Assembly (NCBI GenBank): GCA_936914845.1
Contig: CAKZGE010000004.1
Location: 558,001-622,000, forward strand
DNA length: 64,000 nucleotides
Direction: 5' to 3'
From: an uncultured Chloracidobacterium sp.
GTDB lineage: Bacteria > Acidobacteriota > Blastocatellia > Pyrinomonadales > Pyrinomonadaceae
Within the stretch, counting starts at the first letter, position 1. Every line of letters begins with the position of its first letter. Below are positions 40,281 through 49,294 of this stretch, piece after piece. The notes beneath the pieces were generated by a model. The model ran no database searches. It saw only the letters and a list, made by a program, of their open reading frames with translations, and was not told the DNA's origin. A program made the position numbers and the translations under genes.

Positions 40281-40772
40281 ATGGATAACGCGGCGATAAT
40301 TGAAAGAGTTCGGGCCATCGTCGAGAAGGTTGTGGCCGACACGGACATCGAGCCGGTGCATCAGGAATTGACCGGCGATAAGCGCAATTTAACGATTCGC
40401 ATATATATAGATAAACCGGGCGGTGTGACGATCGACGATTGCACAACGGTGTCGCGCGAGGTAGAGGAAGTGCTTGACGCGGACGATTTCATGCCGGCGG
40501 CCTATATGCTGGAAGTTTCGTCGCCGGGATTGGAGCGAGAGCTTTACAGCCTAAAAGATTTTGAAAAGCATATCGGGTTCAAGGCAAAGTTAAAGACATC
40601 AGAACCCATCGCCGGTAAAAAGGTCTTTATTGGGCGTATTGAAGGTGTTGAGGGCGATAGTATTGTTTTTGATGATAAAGCGGCGGGCAGAGTTGAAATT
40701 TCGTACTCGGCGGTTACCAAAGCTAATCTTCGCGTTGATCTGGAACAGGAATTTGGTAAAAAGCGAAACTGA
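40281..40772 (+). CDS. rimP: Ribosome maturation factor RimP
   Basis: 163 residues from the ATG at 40281; the frame is open further upstream through the leader. Needed for 30S subunit assembly. The N-terminal domain has VRAIVEKVVADTDIEPVHQEL and IRIYIDKPGGVTIDDCTTVSREVEEVLD, and the family signature YMLEVSSPGLERELYSLKDFEKHIG follows at about 74-98. The C-terminal Sm-like domain is complete. First gene of the operon with nusA and infB, as in most bacteria. Confidence 0.95.
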   Translation: MDNAAIIERVRAIVEKVVADTDIEPVHQELTGDKRNLTIRIYIDKPGGVTIDDCTTVSREVEEVLDADDFMPAAYMLEVSSPGLERELYSLKDFEKHIGFKAKLKTSEPIAGKKVFIGRIEGVEGDSIVFDDKAAGRVEISYSAVTKANLRVDLEQEFGKKRN

Positions 40773-40820
40773 GAATTGGTTTCTTAATACAGAAGAAAGA
40801 GTAATAGTTGGATCATTAGT

Positions 40821-42290
40821 ATGACATCATCCATCGGACAAAGTATAGATGCATTGTGTGCCGAGCAGGGGCTCGACCGCGATATGATCATCGAAGCGAT
40901 GAAAGACGCCGTTAAGGCGGCGGCTCGCAAGCAGTTCAAAGCGCAGGATAAGACCGGCGAAAGCATACAGGTGGACTGGAACAACGACGAAGGCATGATC
41001 GAGATATCGGCACAGAAAGTTGTTGTCGAAGAGGTCGAAAACCCTTCGGCAGAACTTTCGCTGACCGAAGCTCAGGAGCTCGCCGGCGACGAGATCGAAC
41101 TCGGCGATATGCTGCTGATCCCGCTGCCGCAGGAAGAAATGGGCCGCATTGCAGCTCAGACCGCAAAGCAGATATTGGTCCAAAAAGTCCGCGAAGCGAT
41201 CCGCGAAAAGGTTTACGATGAATACATCGACCGCAAAGGGGAATTGATCAACGGTACCGTTAAGCGTTTTGAGCGCGGCGATATGATCATTGACCTCGGT
41301 AACAATCTGGAAGCCATTCTGCCCCGTAAAGAACAATCGCGCGGCGAGGTCTGGAATCAGGGTGAGCGAACCCGCGTGGTCATTGTTGATGTTTCGAAAG
41401 ATCAAAAGGGCCAGCAGATCAAGGTTTCGCGAGCCTCGTCGGAATTGGTGAAACGCTTGTTTGAAATGGAAGTGCCTGAGATATATGACGACACGGTCAT
41501 AATTAAATCGGCGGTTCGAGAGCCGGGCGACCGCGCAAAGATAGCGGTGACATCCAATGAAAAGGACGTCGATCCGGTCGGGGCCTGCGTCGGCATGAAA
41601 GGTTCGCGTGTTCAATCGATCATCAAAGAACTTCGCGGCGAAAAGATCGACATTATTGAATGGTCGGATGAGCCTTCGGTATTTGCGGCCAACGCACTTT
41701 CGCCGGCAAAGGTCTCGCAGGTGCGCATTACGGACATCAACAAACGAAAGATGGAAGTGATCGTCAGCGAAGATCAGCTCAGCCTGGCGATCGGGAAAAA
41801 AGGACAGAATGTGCGATTGGCGACGCGCCTTGTCGGTTGGGATATCGATATCGTCAGCGAAGACGTGCTGAAGAAAGAGATCGCCAAACAAATGGGCAAA
41901 TTGATCGCTTCCGGTGAAGCGGTGCCGCTGACGGCTCTGCAGGGAGTTTCGGCTAACCAAGCCGAAGCTCTGGCGGAAAAGGGTATCAAAGATGTCGAAT
42001 CGCTGGCGGCAACGTCGGTAGATGACTTGGTGGACATTTTAGATGTCAGCCTGGACGAGGCCGAGGCGATCATCGGTTCGGCGGGGGCGATAGTCTCAGC
42101 CAGCAATGAATCGGAAAGCGCCGAAGAAGAACCGGCGGAAGGAAGCGAAGAGATATTGATAGAAGCCGAATCGACGGAGGACGCCGCCGAGGCCCCGGCA
42201 GAAGCAGCGGAAACAGCAGAAGAGGTTGAAGAAGCCCAAGAAGTTGTGGAAGAAGCTGTGGAAGAGGGCGGCGAAGAACCGGCTGAATAG
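40821..42290 (+). CDS. nusA: Transcription termination/antitermination factor NusA
   Basis: 489 residues. Binds RNA polymerase and modulates pausing, termination and antitermination. Order: N-terminal polymerase-binding domain (1-125), S1 domain (about 133-200: INGTVKRFERGDMIIDLGNNLEAILPRKEQ), KH1 and KH2 (VGACVGMKGSRVQSIIKELRGEKIDIIEW; LAIGKKGQNVRLATRLVGWDIDI). A helix-hairpin-helix-like repeat follows (SANQAEALAEKGIKDVESLA). The last 60 residues are an extremely acidic Glu/Ala tail not found in shorter NusA proteins. Confidence 0.96.
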   Translation: MTSSIGQSIDALCAEQGLDRDMIIEAMKDAVKAAARKQFKAQDKTGESIQVDWNNDEGMIEISAQKVVVEEVENPSAELSLTEAQELAGDEIELGDMLLIPLPQEEMGRIAAQTAKQILVQKVREAIREKVYDEYIDRKGELINGTVKRFERGDMIIDLGNNLEAILPRKEQSRGEVWNQGERTRVVIVDVSKDQKGQQIKVSRASSELVKRLFEMEVPEIYDDTVIIKSAVREPGDRAKIAVTSNEKDVDPVGACVGMKGSRVQSIIKELRGEKIDIIEWSDEPSVFAANALSPAKVSQVRITDINKRKMEVIVSEDQLSLAIGKKGQNVRLATRLVGWDIDIVSEDVLKKEIAKQMGKLIASGEAVPLTALQGVSANQAEALAEKGIKDVESLAATSVDDLVDILDVSLDEAEAIIGSAGAIVSASNESESAEEEPAEGSEEILIEAESTEDAAEAPAEAAETAEEVEEAQEVVEEAVEEGGEEPAE

Positions 42291-42405
42291 TTTGCGGCTG
42301 CCGCCGCTGATCCGTGCCCTTGGGGGCGGAATACGGTTATTTATTTGGACCAAGGGAATGGCTCGGCCCACAATTTACTGAGCCAAAAGAATTTAACTTT
42401 TTATT

Positions 42406-45153
42406 ATGGCCATTGCTAAAAAGATACGGATCTATGATCTGGCACGAGAACTGAAACAAGACGCTAAGCGCCTGATGGAAGAACTTCGGCGTGAAGGTGC
42501 GGATGTAAGTGTGCCGTCAAATACCGTGCCGTCTGAGCTGGCCGAAAAGGTCCGTTTGCGCTATTTTCCGAAAGCCGAGGCAGCCCCGAAACGTGCTATT
42601 AAGGTGATCAAGGCCGTCAAGAAGGACGACGAGCCGAGCGAAACGAACGAAACGGAAGAAGCCGCGGTGCTCCCGCCGGCTGCTGAACCTGAAGGCGCGC
42701 TCGAAGAAATGCCGGCTCCGGCGGAGGTCGAGGAACCGGTCGAAACACCTGTAGAGGCAGAGGAAGAAGTTCCTGTTGCTCCCGTCGAAGAGGAAGATCA
42801 GAAAAAGGTTTCGCGAGGGGTATATAAATTAAAGAAAAAGACAGAGGTCGAAACTCCGGTCGTTGAGGCCCCGGAGCCTCCGATCGAACAGGCCGAACCC
42901 ATTGCGGCGGAGGCGGAACCGGCGAATACGGAAACGACAGCGGCTGAACAACCGAAGGCTCCTGAAGCTGAGGTAAAACCCGTCGTGACGAACCGGATCT
43001 TGCGTCCGACCGGCACTCAGATCAAGAAACTTACGCTCACACGCGACGCGATCGATAAAGGTGTCAAACCCGGCGAACGGCTTGTTTCCGAACAGCCGAC
43101 GAAGACGGGCAAATTGAGCGTGGACAAGAATGCCCGTCGCGGCGACCTTCGCGGAACGCCGGGTGAAACTGCAACACCGCAGATCACATATACGCCGCCC
43201 GCAGACAATCGCCGCCGTCCCGGACGTTCTTCCGGACGCAAGGGCAAAGGTTTTGAAAAGGGCGGCCGCTTTGCCGAACGTGACCAGGATCAACCGCGTC
43301 AGCGAACCATCGAAGAACGCGTGATGGAACAGGTCGGAAAGCGCGAATCGGGCGAATTGGCATCGCTGCGTCTGACCGAAGGAGCTACAATTCGTGAATT
43401 TGCCGAAGCTCTTGGCATCACTCCGCGGGATATTGTTCAGCTTTTGATCAAGCGCGGCATTTTTGCCACGCTTAATCAGCCGATGAATGAAAAGGTCGCT
43501 ACCGAACTCGGCATCGAATTCGGTTATGACATCAGCTTTGTTCCGTTCGAGGAAATGGTGATTGAACAGGAATTCGAAGAGTTGATCGCCGCTGATGCCG
43601 ATGATGAAGAATTGCCGCGTGCTCCGGTAATCACCGTAATGGGTCACGTTGACCACGGTAAAACGTCGCTTCTCGACGCCATTCGATCAGAAAATGTGGC
43701 AGAGGGAGAAGCCGGCGGCATCACGCAGCATATCGGAGCGTACAGCGTATATGTGCCGAACCCGGACGATGCGGACAATCCGCGACGGGTCGTTTTTCTC
43801 GATACGCCGGGCCACGAAGCATTTACGATGATGCGTGCCCGCGGAGCCAAGGCGACGGATATAGTTATCCTCGTAGTTGCGGCGGACGACGGCGTTATGC
43901 CGCAGACGATCGAGGCGGTCGAGCATTCAAAAGCTGCCGGTGTGCCGATCATCGTTGCCATCAATAAAATAGACAAGCCCGGAGCGAATCCGGATAAAGT
44001 AAAACAAGGGCTGGCCGGTTTGGGACTGCAGCCGACGGATTGGGGCGGCGACATTGAAATGGTGCCGGTTTCAGCCAAACAGCGTCAAGGGCTTGACGCC
44101 TTGTTGGAAACGGTGCTGCTGCAGGCAGATATTCTGGAACTTCGTGCCAGTCCGACGCGTCGGGCATCGGGCGTTGTGCTCGAGGCCAAATTGGACAAGG
44201 GACGAGGAGCGGTCGCAACCGCGCTTGTTCAGCAGGGGACTTTGCGGGTCGGCGATCCGTTCATTGTCGGCCAATTTTACGGCCGCGTCAGAGCAATGTT
44301 TTCAGACCGCGGCGAAACGACGACCGAAGCCCCGCCGGCAACACCGGTGGAAATACTTGGGCTGCAGGGCGTTCCACAAGCCGGAGACACCTTCCAGGTC
44401 GTTTCGGACATCGACCGAGCACAGACCATCGCCGGCCAGCGCCAAATGCATGCCAGACAGGCAGCGATGCTGAAAACCACCAAACGCGGTATCGAATCGC
44501 TCGGCCAGGCGGAGATCAAAGAGCTGCTTGTTATTCTTAAGGCAGACGTTCAGGGTTCGGTCGAAGTTCTCAAGGGAACACTTGAAAAACTTTCCACCGA
44601 TAAGGTCAAAGTACGCGTTATCAGGGCCGGTGTCGGTGCCATCGCCGAATCAGATGTTCTTCTTGCTTCGGCGACACAGGCGGACAATGTAACGACGGCC
44701 GTCGTTATTATCGGCTTCAACGTTCGCCCGGAAGCCCGCGTGGGCGAGATCGCTCGTCAGGAAGATGTTGATATCCGTCTGCATTCGATCATTTACAAGG
44801 TCGAAGAAGAGATCAAGGCCGCTATGATCGGCATGCTTGATGCCATCGAAAAAGAGGTCATTCTCGGCAAAGCGGTCGTTCAGGAGACCTTCAAGGTGTC
44901 GAAGATCGGCACGATCGCCGGCTGCCGCGTGACGGATGGCTTGATCCGCCGTCAAGCGAAAGCACGGCTTATCCGGGACGGTGTTGTGATCTGGGAAGGC
45001 GATATCGCCGCTCTCAAGCGGTTCAAGGACGATGTCAACGAAGTGAAACAAGGGTTTGAATGCGGTATCAGCCTGGTAAATTTCAACGATATCAAGGTTC
45101 AGGACGAGATCGAGGCATACGTCATCGAACGCACCGCGGCAACGGAGCTTTAG
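42406..45153 (+). CDS. infB: Translation initiation factor IF-2
   Basis: 915 residues. GTPase that places initiator tRNA on the 30S subunit. The N-terminal IF2_N module (IRIYDLARELKQDAKRLMEELRREG, 8-32), a long acidic then Pro/Arg/Gly-rich linker (about 60-300), a second IF2_N-like module (IREFAEALGITPRDIVQLLIKRG), and the G domain with GHVDHGKT at 413-420, DTPGHEAF and NKID follow in order, then domains II-IV. ylxR and an L7Ae-like gene, often found between nusA and infB, are missing; a 115-base gap holds no gene. Confidence 0.97.
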   Translation: MAIAKKIRIYDLARELKQDAKRLMEELRREGADVSVPSNTVPSELAEKVRLRYFPKAEAAPKRAIKVIKAVKKDDEPSETNETEEAAVLPPAAEPEGALEEMPAPAEVEEPVETPVEAEEEVPVAPVEEEDQKKVSRGVYKLKKKTEVETPVVEAPEPPIEQAEPIAAEAEPANTETTAAEQPKAPEAEVKPVVTNRILRPTGTQIKKLTLTRDAIDKGVKPGERLVSEQPTKTGKLSVDKNARRGDLRGTPGETATPQITYTPPADNRRRPGRSSGRKGKGFEKGGRFAERDQDQPRQRTIEERVMEQVGKRESGELASLRLTEGATIREFAEALGITPRDIVQLLIKRGIFATLNQPMNEKVATELGIEFGYDISFVPFEEMVIEQEFEELIAADADDEELPRAPVITVMGHVDHGKTSLLDAIRSENVAEGEAGGITQHIGAYSVYVPNPDDADNPRRVVFLDTPGHEAFTMMRARGAKATDIVILVVAADDGVMPQTIEAVEHSKAAGVPIIVAINKIDKPGANPDKVKQGLAGLGLQPTDWGGDIEMVPVSAKQRQGLDALLETVLLQADILELRASPTRRASGVVLEAKLDKGRGAVATALVQQGTLRVGDPFIVGQFYGRVRAMFSDRGETTTEAPPATPVEILGLQGVPQAGDTFQVVSDIDRAQTIAGQRQMHARQAAMLKTTKRGIESLGQAEIKELLVILKADVQGSVEVLKGTLEKLSTDKVKVRVIRAGVGAIAESDVLLASATQADNVTTAVVIIGFNVRPEARVGEIARQEDVDIRLHSIIYKVEEEIKAAMIGMLDAIEKEVILGKAVVQETFKVSKIGTIAGCRVTDGLIRRQAKARLIRDGVVIWEGDIAALKRFKDDVNEVKQGFECGISLVNFNDIKVQDEIEAYVIERTAATEL

Positions 45154-45154
45154 T

Positions 45155-45535
45155 ATGCGGCGGGCGGCTCGTTTGGGCGAATCTTTGAAAGAAGAGATAT
45201 CGGAGGTGGTCAGTTTCGAACTGGACGACCCGCGGCTTCTCGGTGTTACCGTAACGGACGTTGCTGTCAGCGACGACCTGCACGATGCAAAGGTTTATGT
45301 CTTCGTCGAAGGCGGCGAAGAGGAGGTCAAGGGGGCACTGCGTTCCCTGGCACATGCGGCGTCCTATGTACGCCAGCAAGTGGCGATGAATCTGGGCCTG
45401 CGGCATGTGCCGCACCTGCATTTTGCCCGCGACGATGCCGAAGAGAATGCAGCCCGTGTCGGCAAGATACTTCAGGATCTGACCGCTTCGGGAGAGATTT
45501 CAGAAAGGACCGATCCGGATGCTGCGAAAGAATGA
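45155..45535 (+). CDS. rbfA: 30S ribosome-binding factor RbfA
   Basis: 126 residues, single KH-like domain. Late-stage 16S rRNA maturation and cold adaptation. RRAARLGESLKEEISEVV, the DPRLLGVTVTDVAVSDDLHDAKVYV strand pair and the RHVPHLHFARDD motif are diagnostic. It begins one base after the infB stop (TAG TATG), so it is translationally linked to infB. The C-terminal Asp/Glu tail is short. No truB follows; nrnA comes next. Confidence 0.94.
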   Translation: MRRAARLGESLKEEISEVVSFELDDPRLLGVTVTDVAVSDDLHDAKVYVFVEGGEEEVKGALRSLAHAASYVRQQVAMNLGLRHVPHLHFARDDAEENAARVGKILQDLTASGEISERTDPDAAKE

Positions 45536-45553
45536 GCTGCGGCGACACACGCT

Positions 45554-46543
45554 GTGCCGGATCGTGTATTAAAAGTGTTAAGCCAAGTTGTTGAATTAAT
45601 TGAAAATAAGCAGAAGTTCGGGATAACCACCCACATCAAACCCGACGGAGACGGCATCGGATCGTCACTGGGCCTGTGTTGGCTGCTTCGCTCGCTCGGA
45701 AAAACGGCGGATGTAATGGCCAACGGCCCGATCCCAAGATCTTATGCCGATCTGCCGGGAGCGAACGAGATATACGACATCAACGAGATCTCGGACGAAT
45801 ACGACGCGATCTTCATCATCGAATGTTCTGATATCACACGCCCCGGCATTGCCGGACTCGAACACGAATTTACAGTAAACATAGACCATCACGCCACGAG
45901 CGAACATTTCGGCACGATAAATTGGATCGATTCGACCGCTTCGGCAGTCGGTGAAATGATCTACAATTTGTGTAAGGCGATCGGCGGCCGGATCACGAAA
46001 GAGATCGCCGAATGCCTATATCTGGCGTTGGTCACGGATACCGGCTCTTTTCATTTTTCGAATACGACCGACCGCACACTCAAGGTCGCGTCCGAATTGG
46101 TCAAAGCAGGAGTTCGCCCGGCTAACGTTTCCGAATCGATCTATAACAGCTATCCCTGGTCGCGGATCGAATTGATGCGACAGGTGCTTGACACGGTACG
46201 CCGTGATGAAAGCGGGCGGGTAGCAACGCTTCGGCAGACGCTGGAAATGCGCGAAGAGGCCGACGCCGTCGATGGGGACAACAACGGCTTTGTGAATATT
46301 CCGCTGGCGGCAAAGGACGTGGTCGCTTCGGTCTATATGCGCGAGGTTGCCCCCGGCCGCTATCGGGTCAGCCTGCGTTCAAAAGGCGATCTGAACGTCG
46401 CACGGGTAGCCGAGAAATTCGGCGGCGGCGGACATCGCAATGCTGCGGGGCTGCGCGTCGAAGGTGATTGGGACGAACAGGAAACACAGATCGTGGCCGC
46501 CTTGAATGCGGCATTGGACGCAAATGGCAGCGGCCCGTATTGA
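45554..46543 (+). CDS. nrnA: DHH/DHHA1 phosphoesterase, NrnA-like oligoribonuclease
   Basis: 329 residues, GTG start. Degrades short RNA fragments (nanoRNA) and often 3',5'-adenosine bisphosphate. DHH motifs: ITTHIKPDGDGIGSSLGLCWLL (metal-binding Asp residues), IIECSD, NIDHHATSEHFG, and LYLALVTDTGSFHFSNTT. The DHHA1 domain ends with GGGGHRNAAGLRV, which binds substrate. Its position after rbfA is widespread. The start is fixed by the family N-terminus; only a weak ribosome site precedes it. Confidence 0.93.
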   Translation: MPDRVLKVLSQVVELIENKQKFGITTHIKPDGDGIGSSLGLCWLLRSLGKTADVMANGPIPRSYADLPGANEIYDINEISDEYDAIFIIECSDITRPGIAGLEHEFTVNIDHHATSEHFGTINWIDSTASAVGEMIYNLCKAIGGRITKEIAECLYLALVTDTGSFHFSNTTDRTLKVASELVKAGVRPANVSESIYNSYPWSRIELMRQVLDTVRRDESGRVATLRQTLEMREEADAVDGDNNGFVNIPLAAKDVVASVYMREVAPGRYRVSLRSKGDLNVARVAEKFGGGGHRNAAGLRVEGDWDEQETQIVAALNAALDANGSGPY

Positions 46544-46555
46544 TCCTTTTTTCAA

Positions 46556-47131
46556 ATGGTTAAGGAAAAGCGTTATAAATGGCGGCGCGAAGGCTATCGC
46601 GAATCGACCAAAGGGCTGCTGATGGTCAATACCGGTGACGGCAAGGGCAAAACCACCGCCGCCCTTGGCGTTCTGGTCCGGGCAGCCGGCCGCGGAATGA
46701 ATTGTGTTTTGATCCAATTCATGAAATCCCGTACCGATCGCTATGGTGAACACGAATCGCTCGAAAAATTGGGCATTGAAGTGCACACAATGGGCGATGG
46801 ATTTACCTGGGACACGAATGACCCGGCGCAGGACATCAAAACTTCCGAAGAAACGTGGGCGTTGTGCGTTGAAAAGATGCGCAGCGAAGATTACGATCTG
46901 GTAGTGTTTGATGAACTTGTATATGTCCTCGACTACAAATTCTTGGATCTAAAGGCTGTGTTGTCAGAAATAGAAGACGTGCGGGAAAAGCAGCCGAATC
47001 TGCATATTATTGTAACCGGGCGCAATGCTCCGCCGGAATTGGTAGAAGCGGCCGACCTGGTAACGGAAATGCGTGAGATAAAACACCCGTTTCAAGCAGG
47101 TATCTACGCTCAGCAGGGTATCGAATTTTGA
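46556..47131 (+). CDS. cobO: Cob(I)alamin adenosyltransferase (CobO/BtuR type)
   Basis: 191 residues. Transfers the adenosyl group of ATP to cobalamin, producing the coenzyme needed by methylmalonyl-CoA mutase. The P-loop is NTGDGKGKTTAALG (25-38); FMKSRTDRYGEHE, the FVFDEL-like VVFDELVYVLDY (about 117-128) and VTGRNAPPELVEAADLVTEM follow as in CobA/CobO/BtuR. The N-terminal basic stretch is short. No other cobalamin synthesis genes are in the window, so it may serve salvage of imported B12. Confidence 0.94.
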   Translation: MVKEKRYKWRREGYRESTKGLLMVNTGDGKGKTTAALGVLVRAAGRGMNCVLIQFMKSRTDRYGEHESLEKLGIEVHTMGDGFTWDTNDPAQDIKTSEETWALCVEKMRSEDYDLVVFDELVYVLDYKFLDLKAVLSEIEDVREKQPNLHIIVTGRNAPPELVEAADLVTEMREIKHPFQAGIYAQQGIEF

Positions 47132-47164
47132 CGTCAGGCCGAACACGACCGAACACCCGGAAAA

Positions 47165-47683
47165 ATGAAACAAAATATCGAACGCCGTTCACCGCATGGC
47201 ATAAAAGACTTTACAGCCCTTGCCTTGACGACATTTGGCGTCGGCTACCTGCCATTGGCTCCGGGAACGTGGGGTTCGATGGTCGGGGTTGGCCTATATC
47301 TCGTTGTGAGCCACTGTCTTCCCCGGGTCATTTCATCGGTATGGGCAGTCCCGGTACTGCTTACCGCGTTCATTCTGTTCGCACTTGCCGGAGTGTGGGC
47401 GGCGGGCCGCTCCACCGAACTGCTCGGGAATTCCGATCCCTCGCAAGCCGTTGTTGATGAGGTTCTCGGCCAATTGATCGTGTTTGCTTTCGTCCCGTTC
47501 GGGCTTTCATGGCCGTTCGTGCTCGCAGGATTTTTGCTTTTTAGATTGTTCGACATATGGAAGCCATATCCGATCGATGATCTGCAAGGCCTGCCGGCCG
47601 GGATCGGCGTGTGTGCGGACGACATTCTGGCCGGTTTTTACGGGGCGGCGTGTTTGGCTCTCCTATATGCTGCTTTTGGTTAG
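47165..47683 (+). CDS. pgpA: Phosphatidylglycerophosphatase A
   Basis: 172 residues. Inner-membrane enzyme that dephosphorylates phosphatidylglycerol phosphate. GVGYLPLAPGTWGSM (23-37) is the family signature, followed by VVDEVLGQLI and the conserved FRLFDIWKPYPIDDLQGLPAGIGVCADDILAGFY, with several hydrophobic helices. The stop is only 5 bases from the stop of the convergent pyrB gene. It is the last gene of the rimP-pgpA group. Confidence 0.93.
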   Translation: MKQNIERRSPHGIKDFTALALTTFGVGYLPLAPGTWGSMVGVGLYLVVSHCLPRVISSVWAVPVLLTAFILFALAGVWAAGRSTELLGNSDPSQAVVDEVLGQLIVFAFVPFGLSWPFVLAGFLLFRLFDIWKPYPIDDLQGLPAGIGVCADDILAGFYGAACLALLYAAFG

Positions 47684-47688
47684 GGTTG

Positions 47689-48636
47689 CTATGCTTCGGC
47701 AAACGAGCCGCCCGTTGCGAGATAAAGGACAGCCATTCGAACAGCAACTCCATATTTTACCTGATCCAAGATCAGCGACCGCGAACTGTCGGCGATGTCG
47801 GAAGATATTTCAATACCGCGGTTCATCGGGCCGGGATGCAGCACAATAGCATCTTCTTTGGCGCGGTCCAAACGTTTGTCCGTCAGTCCAAAATGCACTG
47901 AATATTCGCGCAGCGTCGGAAAATATGCCGAATCCTGGCGTTCTCGCTGGATCCGCAGGATCATCACCACATCGGCACCCTCGATCGCGTCTTCGATATG
48001 CGGACAAACGGTCAGCCCGTCAGATACAAGATACTGAAAATCCGGAGGAACAAGGGTTTTCGGCCCGGCGATGCGAACCTTTGCACCAAGTTTTGTCATC
48101 AGGTGGATATTCGAACGAGCGACGCGGCTGTGTAGGATGTCGCCGACGATCGCGATCTCCAGCCCTTGAATGCGTCCCTTGTGTTCGCGGATGGTCATCG
48201 CATCAAGCAGAGCTTGGGTCGGATGCTCGTTGGAGCCGTCGCCGGCATTGACGATCGCAGCCTTGCTGACCTTTGCCAATTGGTGCGGAACGCCGGCCGA
48301 ACCGTGGCGGACGACGATACAGTCCGGTGCCATTGCATCAAGATTCAGGGCTGTATCGATGAGGGTTTCGCCTTTGCTTACGCTGGAAGATGAAATGCTG
48401 ATATTGACCGCGTCGGCGGAAAGCCGCTTAGCGGCGATCTCAAATGATGTGCGGGTGCGCGTAGAAGATTCAAAGAAAAGGTTAATTATCGTTTTGCCTC
48501 GCAGGGCGGGAACCTTTTTGATCTCGCGGCCTGAGATCTCGCGAAAATTTTCGGCTGTATCTAGAATACCTTTGATCTGTTCGGCGGATAGATCACGAAT
48601 GCCCAGCAGATCTCGGCGTTTGAATGGTTTTTCCAT
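47689..48636 (-). CDS. pyrB: Aspartate carbamoyltransferase catalytic chain
   Basis: 315 residues from the ATG at 48636; the frame is open further upstream but the family start is here. Second step of pyrimidine synthesis: carbamoyl phosphate plus aspartate. The carbamoyl-phosphate loop FFESSTRTRTSFE (about 47-59), SVSKGETL (80s loop), the HPTQALLDAMTIREH motif, and VLHPGPMNRGIE with the aspartate-binding region are intact. No pyrI regulatory chain is adjacent. It follows pyrR by 25 bases. Confidence 0.95.
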   Translation of the reverse strand: MEKPFKRRDLLGIRDLSAEQIKGILDTAENFREISGREIKKVPALRGKTIINLFFESSTRTRTSFEIAAKRLSADAVNISISSSSVSKGETLIDTALNLDAMAPDCIVVRHGSAGVPHQLAKVSKAAIVNAGDGSNEHPTQALLDAMTIREHKGRIQGLEIAIVGDILHSRVARSNIHLMTKLGAKVRIAGPKTLVPPDFQYLVSDGLTVCPHIEDAIEGADVVMILRIQRERQDSAYFPTLREYSVHFGLTDKRLDRAKEDAIVLHPGPMNRGIEISSDIADSSRSLILDQVKYGVAVRMAVLYLATGGSFAEA

Positions 48637-48661
48637 TGATTTCAGGCCACAAAAACTATGA

Positions 48662-49225
48662 TCAATTTTTAGCAAAGATCCCGACGGCCTCAACACCGTC
48701 GATATCTTTGAGCATCACTTTGATTATCTCTGTGTGTTTGGTCGGCACGACCTTTCCGACGAAATCAGCCTGGATCGGCAATTCGCGATGCTCGCGTCCG
48801 CGGTCGATCAAGACTGCAAGCTGAACTTTTTTCGGCCGGCCGAAATCCATCAGCTGGTCAAGGGCGGCACGGATAGTGCGCCCTGTGTAAAGCACGTCAT
48901 CGACGAGCACGATTATTTTGCCTTCGATGTCCGAAGTAAGCTCGGTGCGGTTGACGATAGGATTAGCCCCGACGGTCGAAAGATCGTCGCGATAGAGTGT
49001 AATATCGATGATGCCGTATTCGGGCCGGACGCCTTCAAGAGCCTCTATTTTGTCAACTATTCGTTCCGCAAGCGGAACGCCGCGGCGGCGAATGCCTACG
49101 ATATAAAGGTTTTCTGCGCCGTGATTTTCTTCGACAATTTCCGAGGCCAAACGAGAAATGGCACGGCTGATGCGGGCACCATCCATTATCCGCGATTTTT
49201 CAACTAGAGTGTTTTCGTCGATCAT
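48662..49225 (-). CDS. pyrR: Pyrimidine operon regulator / uracil phosphoribosyltransferase PyrR
   Basis: 187 residues from the ATG at 49225. PRPP-binding motif IVLVDDVLYTGRTIRAALD (type I phosphoribosyltransferase, about 97-115), YIVGIRRRGVPLAERI and DITLYRDDLS are diagnostic. In Firmicutes PyrR binds pyr mRNA to cause attenuation; in other bacteria it may act mainly as an enzyme or at translation. No clear PyrR-binding loop was found in the 70-base divergent region it shares with pyrD. Confidence 0.94.
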   Translation of the reverse strand: MIDENTLVEKSRIMDGARISRAISRLASEIVEENHGAENLYIVGIRRRGVPLAERIVDKIEALEGVRPEYGIIDITLYRDDLSTVGANPIVNRTELTSDIEGKIIVLVDDVLYTGRTIRAALDQLMDFGRPKKVQLAVLIDRGREHRELPIQADFVGKVVPTKHTEIIKVMLKDIDGVEAVGIFAKN

Positions 49226-49294
49226 TAGAAAGCAAATCGTAGCATTGCGAAGAGTAAAATTCAAAGTTTGGCGGCAAATGTTTTCACTGGTAAA

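Noticed and set aside
40827..41960. 377-codon - strand frame opposite nusA
   Set aside because: Composition is an antisense shadow of nusA; no motif, no ribosome site.
42829..43656. 275-codon - strand frame opposite infB
   Set aside because: Arg/Phe-rich antisense of the infB linker and G domain; not protein-like.
47128..47457. 109-codon + strand frame overlapping pgpA in another frame
   Set aside because: pgpA is clearly the coding frame; the other is Arg/Ser-rich noise.
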